Source: Acidimicrobiales bacterium (lineage in GTDB: Bacteria > Actinomycetota > Acidimicrobiia > Acidimicrobiales > CAIXPF01). From it: a DNA stretch of 41,622 bases. The DNA is taken from the NCBI GenBank assembly GCA_020846295.1, contig JADLEF010000111.1, positions 1-41,622 of the forward strand, written 5' to 3'. Positions 18,394-26,246 of the stretch are shown piece after piece. Below the pieces are notes generated by a model, which made no database searches, had not been told where the DNA came from, and was given only the letters and a program-made list of their open reading frames with translations. A program made the position numbers and the translations under genes. Each line of letters opens with the position of its first letter. Positions within the stretch are counted from its first letter, which is position 1.

Positions 18394-18418
18394 CCGCCGT
18401 CCCGATCAGCGCCGGTCA
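18391..18418. terminator. Inverted repeat spanning two convergent stop codons
   Basis: TGACCG (18391-18396) and CGGTCA (18413-18418) form a palindrome whose outer ends are the stop codons of the permease on the plus strand and of the carboxyltransferase on the minus strand. The 22-bp gap leaves space for nothing else. The stem is short, so terminator strength is uncertain. Confidence 0.35.
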
Positions 18419-19999
18419 CATCGGGTTGATGGAACGGAACCTCGGCGGGAACAGCGCCTGTTTGCGGGCCGCGCACCGGTTGAACGTGGCGATGAGCCGG
18501 CGGCGGGTGTGGCGCGGATCGATCACGTCGTCGATGCCATAGGCCTCGGCGCCGCGCAGCGCGTCGCGCTGGTTCTTGAACACGGCGATGAGCTCCTCGC
18601 GGCGGGCCTGCGGGTCGGCCGCCGACAGGTAGTCGTTGCGGTAGGCCACGTCGACGGCACCCTCCACGTTCATGGCGCAGATCTCCGCACCCGGCCACGC
18701 CACCGACAGGTCGGCGTCGAACGCCCGTCCGCCCGCCATCGCGAAGTAGCCGAGCCCGTAGCCCTTGCGCAGCACGATGGCGGCGCGCGGCACCGTCGCG
18801 TTGCCGAGCTCGAAGATCAGCTTGGCGCTGCGCCGCCCGAGCGCGGTGCGCTCCGCGCCGGGGCCGATGAGGAAGCCGGGCACGTCGATGAGCGACACGA
18901 TGGGTAGGCCGAACGCGTCGCACAGGGCGATGAAGTGGGCGCCCTTGTCGCACGCCTTGGCATCGAGCATGCCGGCGAGGTGGCCCGGGTTGTTGGCCAG
19001 GAAGCCGACGGGACGTCCGTCGAGGCGGGCCAGGGTGGTCACCAGGTTGCGAGCGTGGAGAGGTTTCAACTCCATGGTCGACCCGGTGTCGGCGACGAGC
19101 TCGATCACCTTGCGCACGTCGTAGCCCTTGCGGCTGTTGGTCGGCACGAGGTCGAGCAGTTCGTCGGGCCCACGGTCGGCCGGATCGTCGCACGGCGTGA
19201 TCGGCAGCGGCTGCTGGGCGTTGGCCGGGAAGTACGACAGGAACCGCCTGATGGCGGCGAGCGCAGCGTCGTCGTCGTCCACGGCGAGATCGGCCAGCCC
19301 GAACTGCGTGGCCTGCACGTCCGGTCCGCCGAGCTCCTCATTGGTCAATGACTGACCGGTGGCCGCCTTGACCAGCGCCGGCCCGGCAATGCCCATCGTG
19401 GACGACTTGGTCATGACCACGAAGTCGCACATGCCGGCGAAGTTGGTCGGCCCGGCGAACCCGGCGCCCAACATGGCCGCACACATCGGTACCCAACCCG
19501 ACATGCGGGCCATCGCCGCGAACGTGCCCAGCTGGCCGGGGTGGTTGCCCGCCGCCGCGAAGTGACGGGAGTCGAGCCCGTCCTGGATGCGGTGGCCGCC
19601 GCCCTCGAGCAGCAGCACCAGTGGATGGCCGTGCTCGAGCGCGGCGTGGGTGACCCTGGCGTGCTTCTGACCGCCGTGCTTGCCGTTCGAGCCGCCGTAG
19701 ATGGTGAAGTCGAACGACACCACCGATGCGGCGCGCCCGTCGATGTCCCCGATGCCGGTGACGACGCCGTCCCCCGGCGCGTCGAGGTCCTCGGTGAAGG
19801 CGGTCTCGCGGGCCGGTTCGATCAGCGCGCCGGTCTCCACGAACGTGCCGGCGTCGACCAGGGCGGTGACCCGTTCCCGGGCGGTGAGCTTGCCCCGGGC
19901 GTGCTGCTTGTCGACAGCAGCGGGGCGCGACTCGTCGAGCCCCCGGGCCCGCTTGGCCTCGACCCGATCGAGCTCGCGCTGCAGGTCCTCGGCGCTCAT
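18416..19999 (-). CDS. Acyl-CoA carboxylase carboxyltransferase subunit (second paralogue)
   Basis: A 527-aa carboxyltransferase of the crotonase superfamily. The first oxyanion region is LLEGGGHRIQDG (usually DGAGARIQEG), and the second is LRKGYGLGYFAMAGG (usually KAYGGAYxVM). It is therefore a divergent paralogue of the pccB product in this window and may use another acyl-CoA or a non-standard acceptor. It has no adjacent biotin carboxylase or epsilon subunit. Its ATG overlaps the stop of an LLM oxidoreductase (ATGA), suggesting the two act in one pathway. The stop lies 22 bp from the convergent permease gene. Confidence 0.87.
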   Translation of the reverse strand: MSAEDLQRELDRVEAKRARGLDESRPAAVDKQHARGKLTARERVTALVDAGTFVETGALIEPARETAFTEDLDAPGDGVVTGIGDIDGRAASVVSFDFTIYGGSNGKHGGQKHARVTHAALEHGHPLVLLLEGGGHRIQDGLDSRHFAAAGNHPGQLGTFAAMARMSGWVPMCAAMLGAGFAGPTNFAGMCDFVVMTKSSTMGIAGPALVKAATGQSLTNEELGGPDVQATQFGLADLAVDDDDAALAAIRRFLSYFPANAQQPLPITPCDDPADRGPDELLDLVPTNSRKGYDVRKVIELVADTGSTMELKPLHARNLVTTLARLDGRPVGFLANNPGHLAGMLDAKACDKGAHFIALCDAFGLPIVSLIDVPGFLIGPGAERTALGRRSAKLIFELGNATVPRAAIVLRKGYGLGYFAMAGGRAFDADLSVAWPGAEICAMNVEGAVDVAYRNDYLSAADPQARREELIAVFKNQRDALRGAEAYGIDDVIDPRHTRRRLIATFNRCAARKQALFPPRFRSINPM

Positions 20000-21045
20000 C
20001 GGGCGCCCCCGACCCCGACCCCGCCTTTGACCCCGACGACCTCGGCCGGCGCGCCCGCCACCGCGGCCAGGCAGGCCCGTCCGCCGGGATCGTGGGTGAT
20101 CGAGGGCACGACCGCCGTCTCGAGGCCGAGGGCCCGGAACGCCGCCACCCGCTGATTGACCTCCGCCGCGGTGCCGTAGCCGAGCACCCGCTGCAGCATC
20201 TCCTCGGGGATCAGCTCGCGGATGGCGCGGGCGTTGCCGGCCTCGCCGGCGGCCCTGATGACGGATTCGAAGCCCTGCCCGGCGATCACGTCCCGGTAGC
20301 CGGGGGCTCGCACGTACCCCGAGAGGAACCGCTTGCCGCGGGCGATCGTCTCGTCATCGGGGTCGCAACAGCAGTGCACCCACACCGTGATCGGCGGGCA
20401 GGGTCGGCCGGCCTCCTCGGCACCGGCGCGCACCGCATCGGCCATGGCGGCGGCTTGCTCCACGGAGACCATGTTGAACGCGGCCCGATCGGCGACCCGG
20501 CCGGCCAGGTTGAGCATGCGGGGCCCGGCCGCGGCGAGCCCGAGGCGCAGGTCGACCGGGCCGAGGCCGTTGACGAAGCCGCGGGAGCGGGCGGCGGGGT
20601 GATCGACGTCGGTCCGGCCGCCGCCGATGGCCTGGCGCACCCCGGCGAAGAGCGCCTCGGTTGCCGCGACGGTGGTCATCGGGCGACCGTTCCAGCCCTC
20701 GGTCATGGCGGGGCTGGAGGCGCCGAGGAGGAACTCGATCGGCTCGGGGTGGCCGAGGCCTCGCAGGGTGGCGGCGGCCATGGCCAGCTGGGGGGCGGTG
20801 CGCAACGGCAACGGCATCGGGCCCACACCCAGCAGCTGCCCGGGCAGCTCCCGGGTGAGGCCGGCCATGAAGACCATGGCGTCGACCTTGTAGGTCTCAC
20901 CGATCCAGATGCGGCGGTAACCCAGGCCGGCGGCCACCCGGGCGACCTCGAGGAAGTCCTCCACCGGCCCGTCGTGGGCCTGGCCGATGCACACGTCGGT
21001 GCTGGCGGCGGTCGTGCTCGGTGCTGCGTCGGTGGTGTCCCCCAT
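19996..21045 (-). CDS. LLM-class (probably F420-dependent) oxidoreductase
   Basis: A 349-aa TIM-barrel protein of the luciferase-like monooxygenase family. Recognisable pieces are VARVAAGLGYRRIWIGETYKVDAMVFMAGL near the N-terminus, VGPMPLPLRTAPQLAMAAATL, and AAAGPRMLNLAGRVADRAAFN. In actinobacteria many such proteins use cofactor F420 rather than FMN; the cofactor here is inferred. It is co-translated with a carboxyltransferase, so an acyl-CoA or acid substrate is plausible. ATG 21045 lies 7 nt behind TAGCGT, a leaderless-type promoter. The Gly/Val-rich tail is not part of the fold. Confidence 0.85.
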   Translation of the reverse strand: MGDTTDAAPSTTAASTDVCIGQAHDGPVEDFLEVARVAAGLGYRRIWIGETYKVDAMVFMAGLTRELPGQLLGVGPMPLPLRTAPQLAMAAATLRGLGHPEPIEFLLGASSPAMTEGWNGRPMTTVAATEALFAGVRQAIGGGRTDVDHPAARSRGFVNGLGPVDLRLGLAAAGPRMLNLAGRVADRAAFNMVSVEQAAAMADAVRAGAEEAGRPCPPITVWVHCCCDPDDETIARGKRFLSGYVRAPGYRDVIAGQGFESVIRAAGEAGNARAIRELIPEEMLQRVLGYGTAAEVNQRVAAFRALGLETAVVPSITHDPGGRACLAAVAGAPAEVVGVKGGVGVGGAR

Positions 21046-21052
21046 GGGCCGG

Positions 21053-21058
21053 ACGCTA
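21053..21058 (-). promoter_or_regulatory. -10 box TAGCGT of LLM-carboxyltransferase operon, leaderless
   Basis: TAGCGT on the minus strand, then 7 nt, then ATG 21045. Confidence 0.55.
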
Positions 21059-21160
21059 ACCGCGGCAGCCGGGCGGGACCTCAGCCGCCGGGGCCCGCCT
21101 GTGGCGCCCGACCGGCTGCCCGCCTGTGGTGGGGGGCGGCCGGCCGGCCCACGCCCTGGC

Positions 21161-21218
21161 GAATCGGCGCCGATTCGGCGGGAGGGGTCGGGTGGTCACA
21201 CTGAATCGGCAGCGACTC
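21161..21218. promoter_or_regulatory. Two related palindromes 42 bp apart
   Basis: GAATCGGCGCCGATTC at 21161-21176 is a perfect 16-bp palindrome. A second copy at 21203-21218 matches 13 of 16 positions. The 42-bp spacing is four helical turns, so both would face the same side of the DNA. They lie upstream of the LLM operon and downstream of the secreted-protein gene. Confidence 0.45.
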
Positions 21219-21257
21219 GGTCGGTGAAAAATGTCCAATAAAGTCAACGAATACGCA

Positions 21258-22274
21258 TCAGGCGTTGAGCCAGCCCATGTCGGACACGTACAGGTCGGAC
21301 CGGCCCAGCTCGGCGGCGAGTTGGGCGAGAGATGCCGCCGGCTCGTTCCGCACGCGGGGGGTGCACGGCCGCTCCTGGCAGGCCCCGACCTGGCTCAGGG
21401 CGCCCAGGATGTGGAGGGGCCGGCCGGTGGACGCCAGGGCGAAGCGGTTGAGGTTGGCCCACTGCCGGGCCTGGATCCCATCGACCACGTAGATGCCCGG
21501 CATCACAAAGGTCGGGCCCAGGCCACCGTTGACCGCCCACACGTCCGCCGCGGTCCAGGCCGGGAACTCGGCCGAGCCGCAATCGTGCCCGGCGGGCACC
21601 CGGTTGCCGGGGCAACCGGCGGCGTCGCCCACGTTCACCAGCGGCCGCGTCGCCACGCCGTGGTACGCCGCCACCCACGCCCGGGCGTCCTCGGGGCCCA
21701 CGTAGCCGAGCTCGATGTCGTTACCGCCCAACACCCACACCTGCGGGTTGGCCGGCTCGATCCGCGCCGTGGCGGCCGCCGCGAGCCGCGCCATCGCCGC
21801 GCCCGCCGCCGCGTCCGTCCGCCCCGTCGAGGTCGTGGTCGACACCACCAGCACCAACCGGGCGTCGGTCGCCGGCTGCACGCATCGCCGGTACGCGTCG
21901 GCGTAGGCGCCGGCGGCGGCGATGACGTCCTCGGGCGTGGCCGCCCGACCCCGGTAGAGATCGAACACCCAGGCGCCGTTCCGTTGGTACAGCCCGCCGA
22001 AGATCAGCGACACCACGCCGCTGCGGTGCAGCGGGTGCGCCGCCTGGGCCCGGCCCATGGCGCACCCGGCGGTGGCGAAGACGGCCGGGTCCACCGTGGT
22101 GGTGTACCAACTCCGTGTCGGCTGCACCGGGGCAAGGGCGGCGGGGACCGAATCGGCGCCGATGCCGGCGCCCACCTGCTGCGCCCCGACCGAGGAGGTC
22201 GGGAGCGCGGGCGCCCCGGCGGTGGCGGCGAGAAGGGCGAACAGCGCTCCGACGAGCACCCGGCGCAGTCGCAT
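21258..22274 (-). CDS. Secreted protein of unknown function
   Basis: A 338-aa protein with a signal peptide: MRLRRVLVGALFALLAATAG has a basic start and a hydrophobic core, with probable cleavage around residues 22-34. Six cysteines follow (AGCAMG, RRCVQ, AGCPG, HDCGS, GACQERPC), enough for three disulfides. The body has repeated Asp/Trp-rich loops (WVLGGNDIELGY, TAADVWAVNGG) that look like a TIM-barrel glycosidase-like fold, but I do not recognise the family or catalytic residues. ATG 22274 is chosen over TTG 22283 because TAGGTT, a -10 box, ends 7 nt before it. It is divergent from the amidohydrolase gene. Confidence 0.75.
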   Translation of the reverse strand: MRLRRVLVGALFALLAATAGAPALPTSSVGAQQVGAGIGADSVPAALAPVQPTRSWYTTTVDPAVFATAGCAMGRAQAAHPLHRSGVVSLIFGGLYQRNGAWVFDLYRGRAATPEDVIAAAGAYADAYRRCVQPATDARLVLVVSTTTSTGRTDAAAGAAMARLAAAATARIEPANPQVWVLGGNDIELGYVGPEDARAWVAAYHGVATRPLVNVGDAAGCPGNRVPAGHDCGSAEFPAWTAADVWAVNGGLGPTFVMPGIYVVDGIQARQWANLNRFALASTGRPLHILGALSQVGACQERPCTPRVRNEPAASLAQLAAELGRSDLYVSDMGWLNA

Positions 22275-22281
22275 GTCCGGC

Positions 22282-22287
22282 AACCTA
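22282..22287 (-). promoter_or_regulatory. -10 box TAGGTT of secreted-protein gene, leaderless
   Basis: TAGGTT on the minus strand, 7 nt, then ATG 22274. It overlaps the alternative TTG start at 22283, arguing against that start. Confidence 0.55.
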
Positions 22288-22341
22288 CCGGCCGGTCATG
22301 CCCTTTCGGGTGCGAGCGGTGCTCTGCAAAGCTGTCGCCCG

Positions 22342-23985
22342 ATGCGCGTCGATGCCCTCTTCCACAACGGCCGGTTCCACACCCAGGACCCCGACCGGCC
22401 CACCGCCAGCGTGCTCGCCGTGCTCGCCGGTCGGGTGGTCGCCGCCGGTGACGCGTCGCTGGCCGAGCAGTTCGAGCCGGCCCGCCGCTACGACCTGCAG
22501 GGCCGCACCGCTGTCCCCGGCTTCAACGACGCCCACAACCACATGCTGTTCCACGGCATCAACCTCGACGCCGTGGACCTCTCGTCGCCGCCGATGCGCA
22601 CGGTGGCCGACATCTGCCGGGCGATCGCCGAACGCGCCGCCACCACGCCGGCGGGGGAGTGGGTGATCGGCGCCGGCTATGACCAGAACAAGCTGGCCGA
22701 GGGCCGCCACCCGACCGCCGCCGAGCTCGACGCCGTCGCGCCGGGCCACCGGGTCTGGCTCAAGCACACCTCCGGCCACATGTGCACGGTCAACTCGCTG
22801 GTGCTGCACGACATCCGCGACACGCCCGTCCCCGACGGCGGTGCGCTGGTGATCGGCGAGGACGGCCGCCCGAACGGGCTCGTCCAGGAACAGGCGCAGG
22901 CCATGGTGCGCAACCTGACCTACCCGATGTCGGTCGAGCGGATGATCGCCGCCATCGAGCGGGCCAACCGCCAGTACCTGGCCGAGGGGGTCACCTCGGC
23001 CACCGAGGCCGGGGTGGGTGCCGGGCTGGTGGCCAACTCGCCGCTCGAGCTGCGGGCGTGGCAGGAGGCCCGCCGGCGCGGCGTGCTCGACGTGCGCATC
23101 AACCTGCTCGTCGCGGTGGAGGCACTGCACCACCTCGACCACCACCACGACGACGGTGAGATCTTCGCCCTCGACGGGGGCCTGCACAGCGGGTTCGGCG
23201 ACGAGTGGTTGCGCATCGGCGGCACCAAGGTGTTCTCCGACGGCTCGCTGATCGGGCGCACCGCGGCCATGATCGACCCCTTCGAGGGCGGCGGGTGCAA
23301 CTGCGGGTTCTTCCAGACCGAGCCGGAGCTGCTGCGCCGCCGCATCACCGACGCCCACCGCAGCGGCTGGCAGGTGTGCACCCATGCCATCGGGGACCGC
23401 GCCGTCGCCACCGTGCTGGACATCTACGAACAGTGCCAGCGGGAGCTGCCCCGGCCCGACACCCGTCACCGCATCGAGCACTGCGGGGTCATCGCCACCG
23501 GGCTGCTGGACAAGGTGAAGGCGCTCGGCGTCATCCCGGTGCCGCAGGGCCGGTTCATCTCCGAGATCGGCGACGGCATGAAGGCTGCGCTCGGCCTCCA
23601 CCGAACCCCGGACGCGTACCGGCAGCGCTCCTTCCTCGAGCGCGGGATCCCGCTGCCCGGCTCCTCGGACCGCCCGGTGGTGAACGGCGCGCCATTGCTG
23701 GGCATGCACGACATGGTCAACCAGCGCACCGCGTCGGGCGAGCCGTTCGTGCCGGAGGAGGCCATCTCGGTGGCGGCGGCCCTGCGGGCCTACACCGCCG
23801 GCTCTGCCTACGCCGCCTTCGAGGAGGACCGCAAGGGTGCGCTGGCGCCCGGCATGCTGGCCGACTTCGTGGTGCTGGGTGAGGACCTGCTCGCCGTCGA
23901 CCGCGACGGCATCGGGGAGGTGCCCGTGCTGGCCACCGTCGTGGGTGGCGAGGCGAGGTTCGACCGCCTCGGCCTCGGCGACTGA
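22342..23985 (+). CDS. YtcJ-like amidohydrolase (amidohydrolase 3 family)
   Basis: A 547-aa metal-dependent hydrolase. The N-terminal beta-sandwich is followed by the metal-binding DAHNH (His65, His67), then HAIGDRA and RIEHCG with further histidine ligands, and SSDRPV with the catalytic Asp. The C-terminal piece GALAPGMLADFVVLGEDL closes the sandwich. These features and the length place it with YtcJ/NfdA-type enzymes, which hydrolyse N-substituted formamides and similar amides; the true substrate is unknown. ATG 22342 begins 67 bp from the divergent secreted-protein gene. No good ribosome binding site is visible. Confidence 0.88.
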   Translation: MRVDALFHNGRFHTQDPDRPTASVLAVLAGRVVAAGDASLAEQFEPARRYDLQGRTAVPGFNDAHNHMLFHGINLDAVDLSSPPMRTVADICRAIAERAATTPAGEWVIGAGYDQNKLAEGRHPTAAELDAVAPGHRVWLKHTSGHMCTVNSLVLHDIRDTPVPDGGALVIGEDGRPNGLVQEQAQAMVRNLTYPMSVERMIAAIERANRQYLAEGVTSATEAGVGAGLVANSPLELRAWQEARRRGVLDVRINLLVAVEALHHLDHHHDDGEIFALDGGLHSGFGDEWLRIGGTKVFSDGSLIGRTAAMIDPFEGGGCNCGFFQTEPELLRRRITDAHRSGWQVCTHAIGDRAVATVLDIYEQCQRELPRPDTRHRIEHCGVIATGLLDKVKALGVIPVPQGRFISEIGDGMKAALGLHRTPDAYRQRSFLERGIPLPGSSDRPVVNGAPLLGMHDMVNQRTASGEPFVPEEAISVAAALRAYTAGSAYAAFEEDRKGALAPGMLADFVVLGEDLLAVDRDGIGEVPVLATVVGGEARFDRLGLGD

Positions 23986-24028
23986 CCGGAACGGGTCGCT
24001 CGCCTCTGATCCGGACGACTTCCTTCTC

Positions 24029-24060
24029 TACCGCTCGGTATGGAGAATACCGTTCGGTAT
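24029..24060. promoter_or_regulatory. Twin palindromes at the ppk2 start, TetR-like operator pair
   Basis: TACCGCTCGGTA (24029-24040) and ATACCGTTCGGTAT (24047-24060) share the half-site TACCG-N2-CGGTA; their centres are 19 bp apart. The second palindrome runs into the ppk2 ATG at 24059. Short palindromes of this type are typical TetR-family sites. No regulator gene is adjacent. Confidence 0.6.
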
Positions 24061-24988
24061 GAGCATGGCTCACGTGTTGTCCGATGGCGAGCAGATCGCC
24101 GATCCGAACGGCGTTGCCGGGGACGTTGCGCATCCGCACCCCGGCTGGCTCACCGCCGACGCGCTGCTCGCGGTCAACAGCCGCAGCGGCCTCGAGCACC
24201 TGCTGCGCCAGACGCGACCCGACCTGCGCAAGGTCGTCAACGTGTTGCGCTACGAGGCGGAGCTCGAGCTGCTGCAGATCGAGCTGATCAAGCTCCAACG
24301 CAGTGTGCAGGCCGCCAACCGGCGCGTCGCCATCCTCTTCGAGGGCCGGGATGCGGCGGGCAAGGGCGGCGCCATCCGCCGCTTCACCGAGCACCTCTAC
24401 CCCCGCTCGATGCGCGTCGTCGCCCTCGACAAGCCCTCCGAGGTGCAGCGGGGCCAGTGGTACTTCCAGCGCTATGTGGAGCAACTGCCGAACCCCGGCG
24501 AGATCGTCTTCTTCGACCGCAGCTGGTACAACCGCGCCGTCGTCGAGCCGGTCAACGGCTTCTGCACCGACAAGCAGTACGACACGTTCCTCCAGCAGGT
24601 GCCGGAGTTCGAGCACATGCTCTACGAGGATGGGATCGAGCTGATCAAGTTCTGGTTCTCGATCGCCCAGGAAGAGCAGCTGCGGCGATTCCAGGAACGG
24701 CGGTCCAACCCGCTGAAGCAGTGGAAGCTCAGCCCGGTCGATGATCGGGCACAGGAGCTGTGGGATCGCTACACCTCCTACAAGGAAGCGATGCTGACCC
24801 GCACCCACACCTCGTACTCGCCGTGGACGATCGTCAAGGCGAACGACAAGAAGAAGGCCCGCCTCGAATCGATCCGGTACGTCCTCGCCGCGCTGCCCTA
24901 CGACGGCAAGGACGAGGCGCTGGCCAAGCTCTACCCGGACCCCGACATCATCACCCGCTTCCACCGTTCGTCGCGCCGGGTGGACTGA
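24059..24988 (+). CDS. ppk2: Polyphosphate kinase 2 (PPK2)
   Basis: A 309-aa P-loop kinase that transfers phosphate between polyphosphate and nucleotides. Walker A is EGRDAAGKGG (96-104 region), Walker B is FFDRSWYNRAVVEP (153 onwards), and the lid region is FWFSIAQEEQLRRFQERRSNPLKQWKLSP. The length and single domain fit class I PPK2, which converts ADP or GDP to the triphosphate; which nucleotide cannot be read. Two starts are possible, ATG 24059 and ATG 24065; GGAG lies at 24042-24045. The start region is covered by a palindrome, so expression is probably under a repressor. A strong hairpin follows the stop. Confidence 0.93.
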   Translation: MSMAHVLSDGEQIADPNGVAGDVAHPHPGWLTADALLAVNSRSGLEHLLRQTRPDLRKVVNVLRYEAELELLQIELIKLQRSVQAANRRVAILFEGRDAAGKGGAIRRFTEHLYPRSMRVVALDKPSEVQRGQWYFQRYVEQLPNPGEIVFFDRSWYNRAVVEPVNGFCTDKQYDTFLQQVPEFEHMLYEDGIELIKFWFSIAQEEQLRRFQERRSNPLKQWKLSPVDDRAQELWDRYTSYKEAMLTRTHTSYSPWTIVKANDKKKARLESIRYVLAALPYDGKDEALAKLYPDPDIITRFHRSSRRVD

Positions 24989-24999
24989 GCGCTCCGGCC

Positions 25000-25024
25000 C
25001 GGCCCGTTCGACGGGTGCGGGCCG
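25000..25024 (+). terminator. GC hairpin after ppk2
   Basis: CGGCCCG-N11-CGGGCCG, seven perfect pairs, 12 nt after the ppk2 stop and before the CoA-transferase start. Confidence 0.5.
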
Positions 25025-25045
25025 TCGCGGCAACACTGACCGGCT

Positions 25046-26209
25046 GTGAACGACCAGCCTGCGCCGTCCGATCCCGCCGAGGCCCGCCCGCCGCTGGCGG
25101 ACCTGCGCGTCCTCGATCTCGCCACCGTGTTCGCCGGACCGGGCTGCGCCCGCCACCTGGCGGACTTCGGCGCCGACGTCATCAAGGTGGAGCGGCCCGA
25201 CGGCGGTGACACCAGCCGCAACGTCGGCTGGCGGGACCCTGCCGACGATCAGACGCTGTTCTGGAAGTTCGCCAACCGCAACAAGCGGACCATCACGCTC
25301 GACCTCAAGAGCGACGAGGGCCGCGCCCACCTGCTGCAACTGGTCGCCACCGCCGACGTGCTGGTGGAGAACTTCCGGCCCGGCAAGCTCGAGGCGCTCG
25401 GCCTCGGCCCCGACGTGCTGTGGGAGCGCAACCCCAAGCTGGTCGTCACCAGGGTCACCGGGTTCGGGCAGACCGGCCCGTACCGCAACCGCCCCGGCTT
25501 CGCCACGGTGGCCGAGGCCATGGCCGGTTTCGCCGGGCTCAACGGGGAGGCGGGCCGGCCCCCGCTGCTGCCGCCCATCGCCCTGACCGACGAGCTCACC
25601 GCGGTCGCCGCCGCGTTCGCCACCATGGTGGCGGTGCACTCCGGCGTGGGCCAGGTGGTCGATGTGTCCCTCGTCGAGTCGCTGCTGCAGATGATGGGCC
25701 CGCTGGTCTCCGCCTACGGACTGCTCGGCTACCTCATGCCGCGCATGGGATCCCGACTGCCCTACACCGTGCCCCGCTCGTGCTACGAGTGCTCCGACGG
25801 TCGGTGGGTGGCGGTGTCCACCACGGCCGACGCGGTGGCCCGGCGGGTGATGCAGCTCATCGGGGTGGGCGACGACGAGCGTTTCGCCACCTTCGAGGGC
25901 CGCACGGCCAACAGCGACGAGCTCGACGGGTTGATGGCGGCGTGGATGGCGCAGCGCACCGCGGTCGACGCGGTGGTCGCGTTCGAGCAGGCCGAGGCGG
26001 CCGCCGCCATCGTCTACGACATGGCCGACATCTACGCCGATCCGCACCTGCAGGCGCGCGGCGCGGTGGTCGACGTGGGCGGCATGCCCCAGCAGGGCCT
26101 CATCGCCAAGCTGTCGAAGACGCCGGGCGTGCTGCGCTGGTCGGGTCGTCCGCTCGGCTCGGACACCGCCGAGGTCCTCGCCGAGCTCGAGCGCGAGCGG
26201 GACCTCTGA
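25046..26209 (+). CDS. Family III CoA-transferase (CaiB/BaiF)
   Basis: A 387-aa enzyme of the formyl-CoA transferase/CaiB family. The N-terminus LRVLDLATVFAGPGCARHLADFGADVIKVE is diagnostic, as is TRVTGFGQTGPYRNRPGF. The catalytic aspartate is probably D182 in IALTDELTA. It moves CoA between an acyl-CoA and a free acid; the family includes alpha-methylacyl-CoA racemases, but the length and the D182 context favour a transferase. The start is GTG 25046. It is separated from ppk2 by a terminator-like hairpin and converges on the hotdog gene at 26247. Confidence 0.9.
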   Translation: MNDQPAPSDPAEARPPLADLRVLDLATVFAGPGCARHLADFGADVIKVERPDGGDTSRNVGWRDPADDQTLFWKFANRNKRTITLDLKSDEGRAHLLQLVATADVLVENFRPGKLEALGLGPDVLWERNPKLVVTRVTGFGQTGPYRNRPGFATVAEAMAGFAGLNGEAGRPPLLPPIALTDELTAVAAAFATMVAVHSGVGQVVDVSLVESLLQMMGPLVSAYGLLGYLMPRMGSRLPYTVPRSCYECSDGRWVAVSTTADAVARRVMQLIGVGDDERFATFEGRTANSDELDGLMAAWMAQRTAVDAVVAFEQAEAAAAIVYDMADIYADPHLQARGAVVDVGGMPQQGLIAKLSKTPGVLRWSGRPLGSDTAEVLAELERERDL

Positions 26210-26246
26210 GCGGCCGGCTCAACCGGTGCGGCTCCCCGACCGACCG

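Noticed and set aside
21226-21256. AT-rich patch as an attachment site or IS remnant
   Set aside because: Only about 30 bp, no direct repeats, no tRNA and no integrase nearby.
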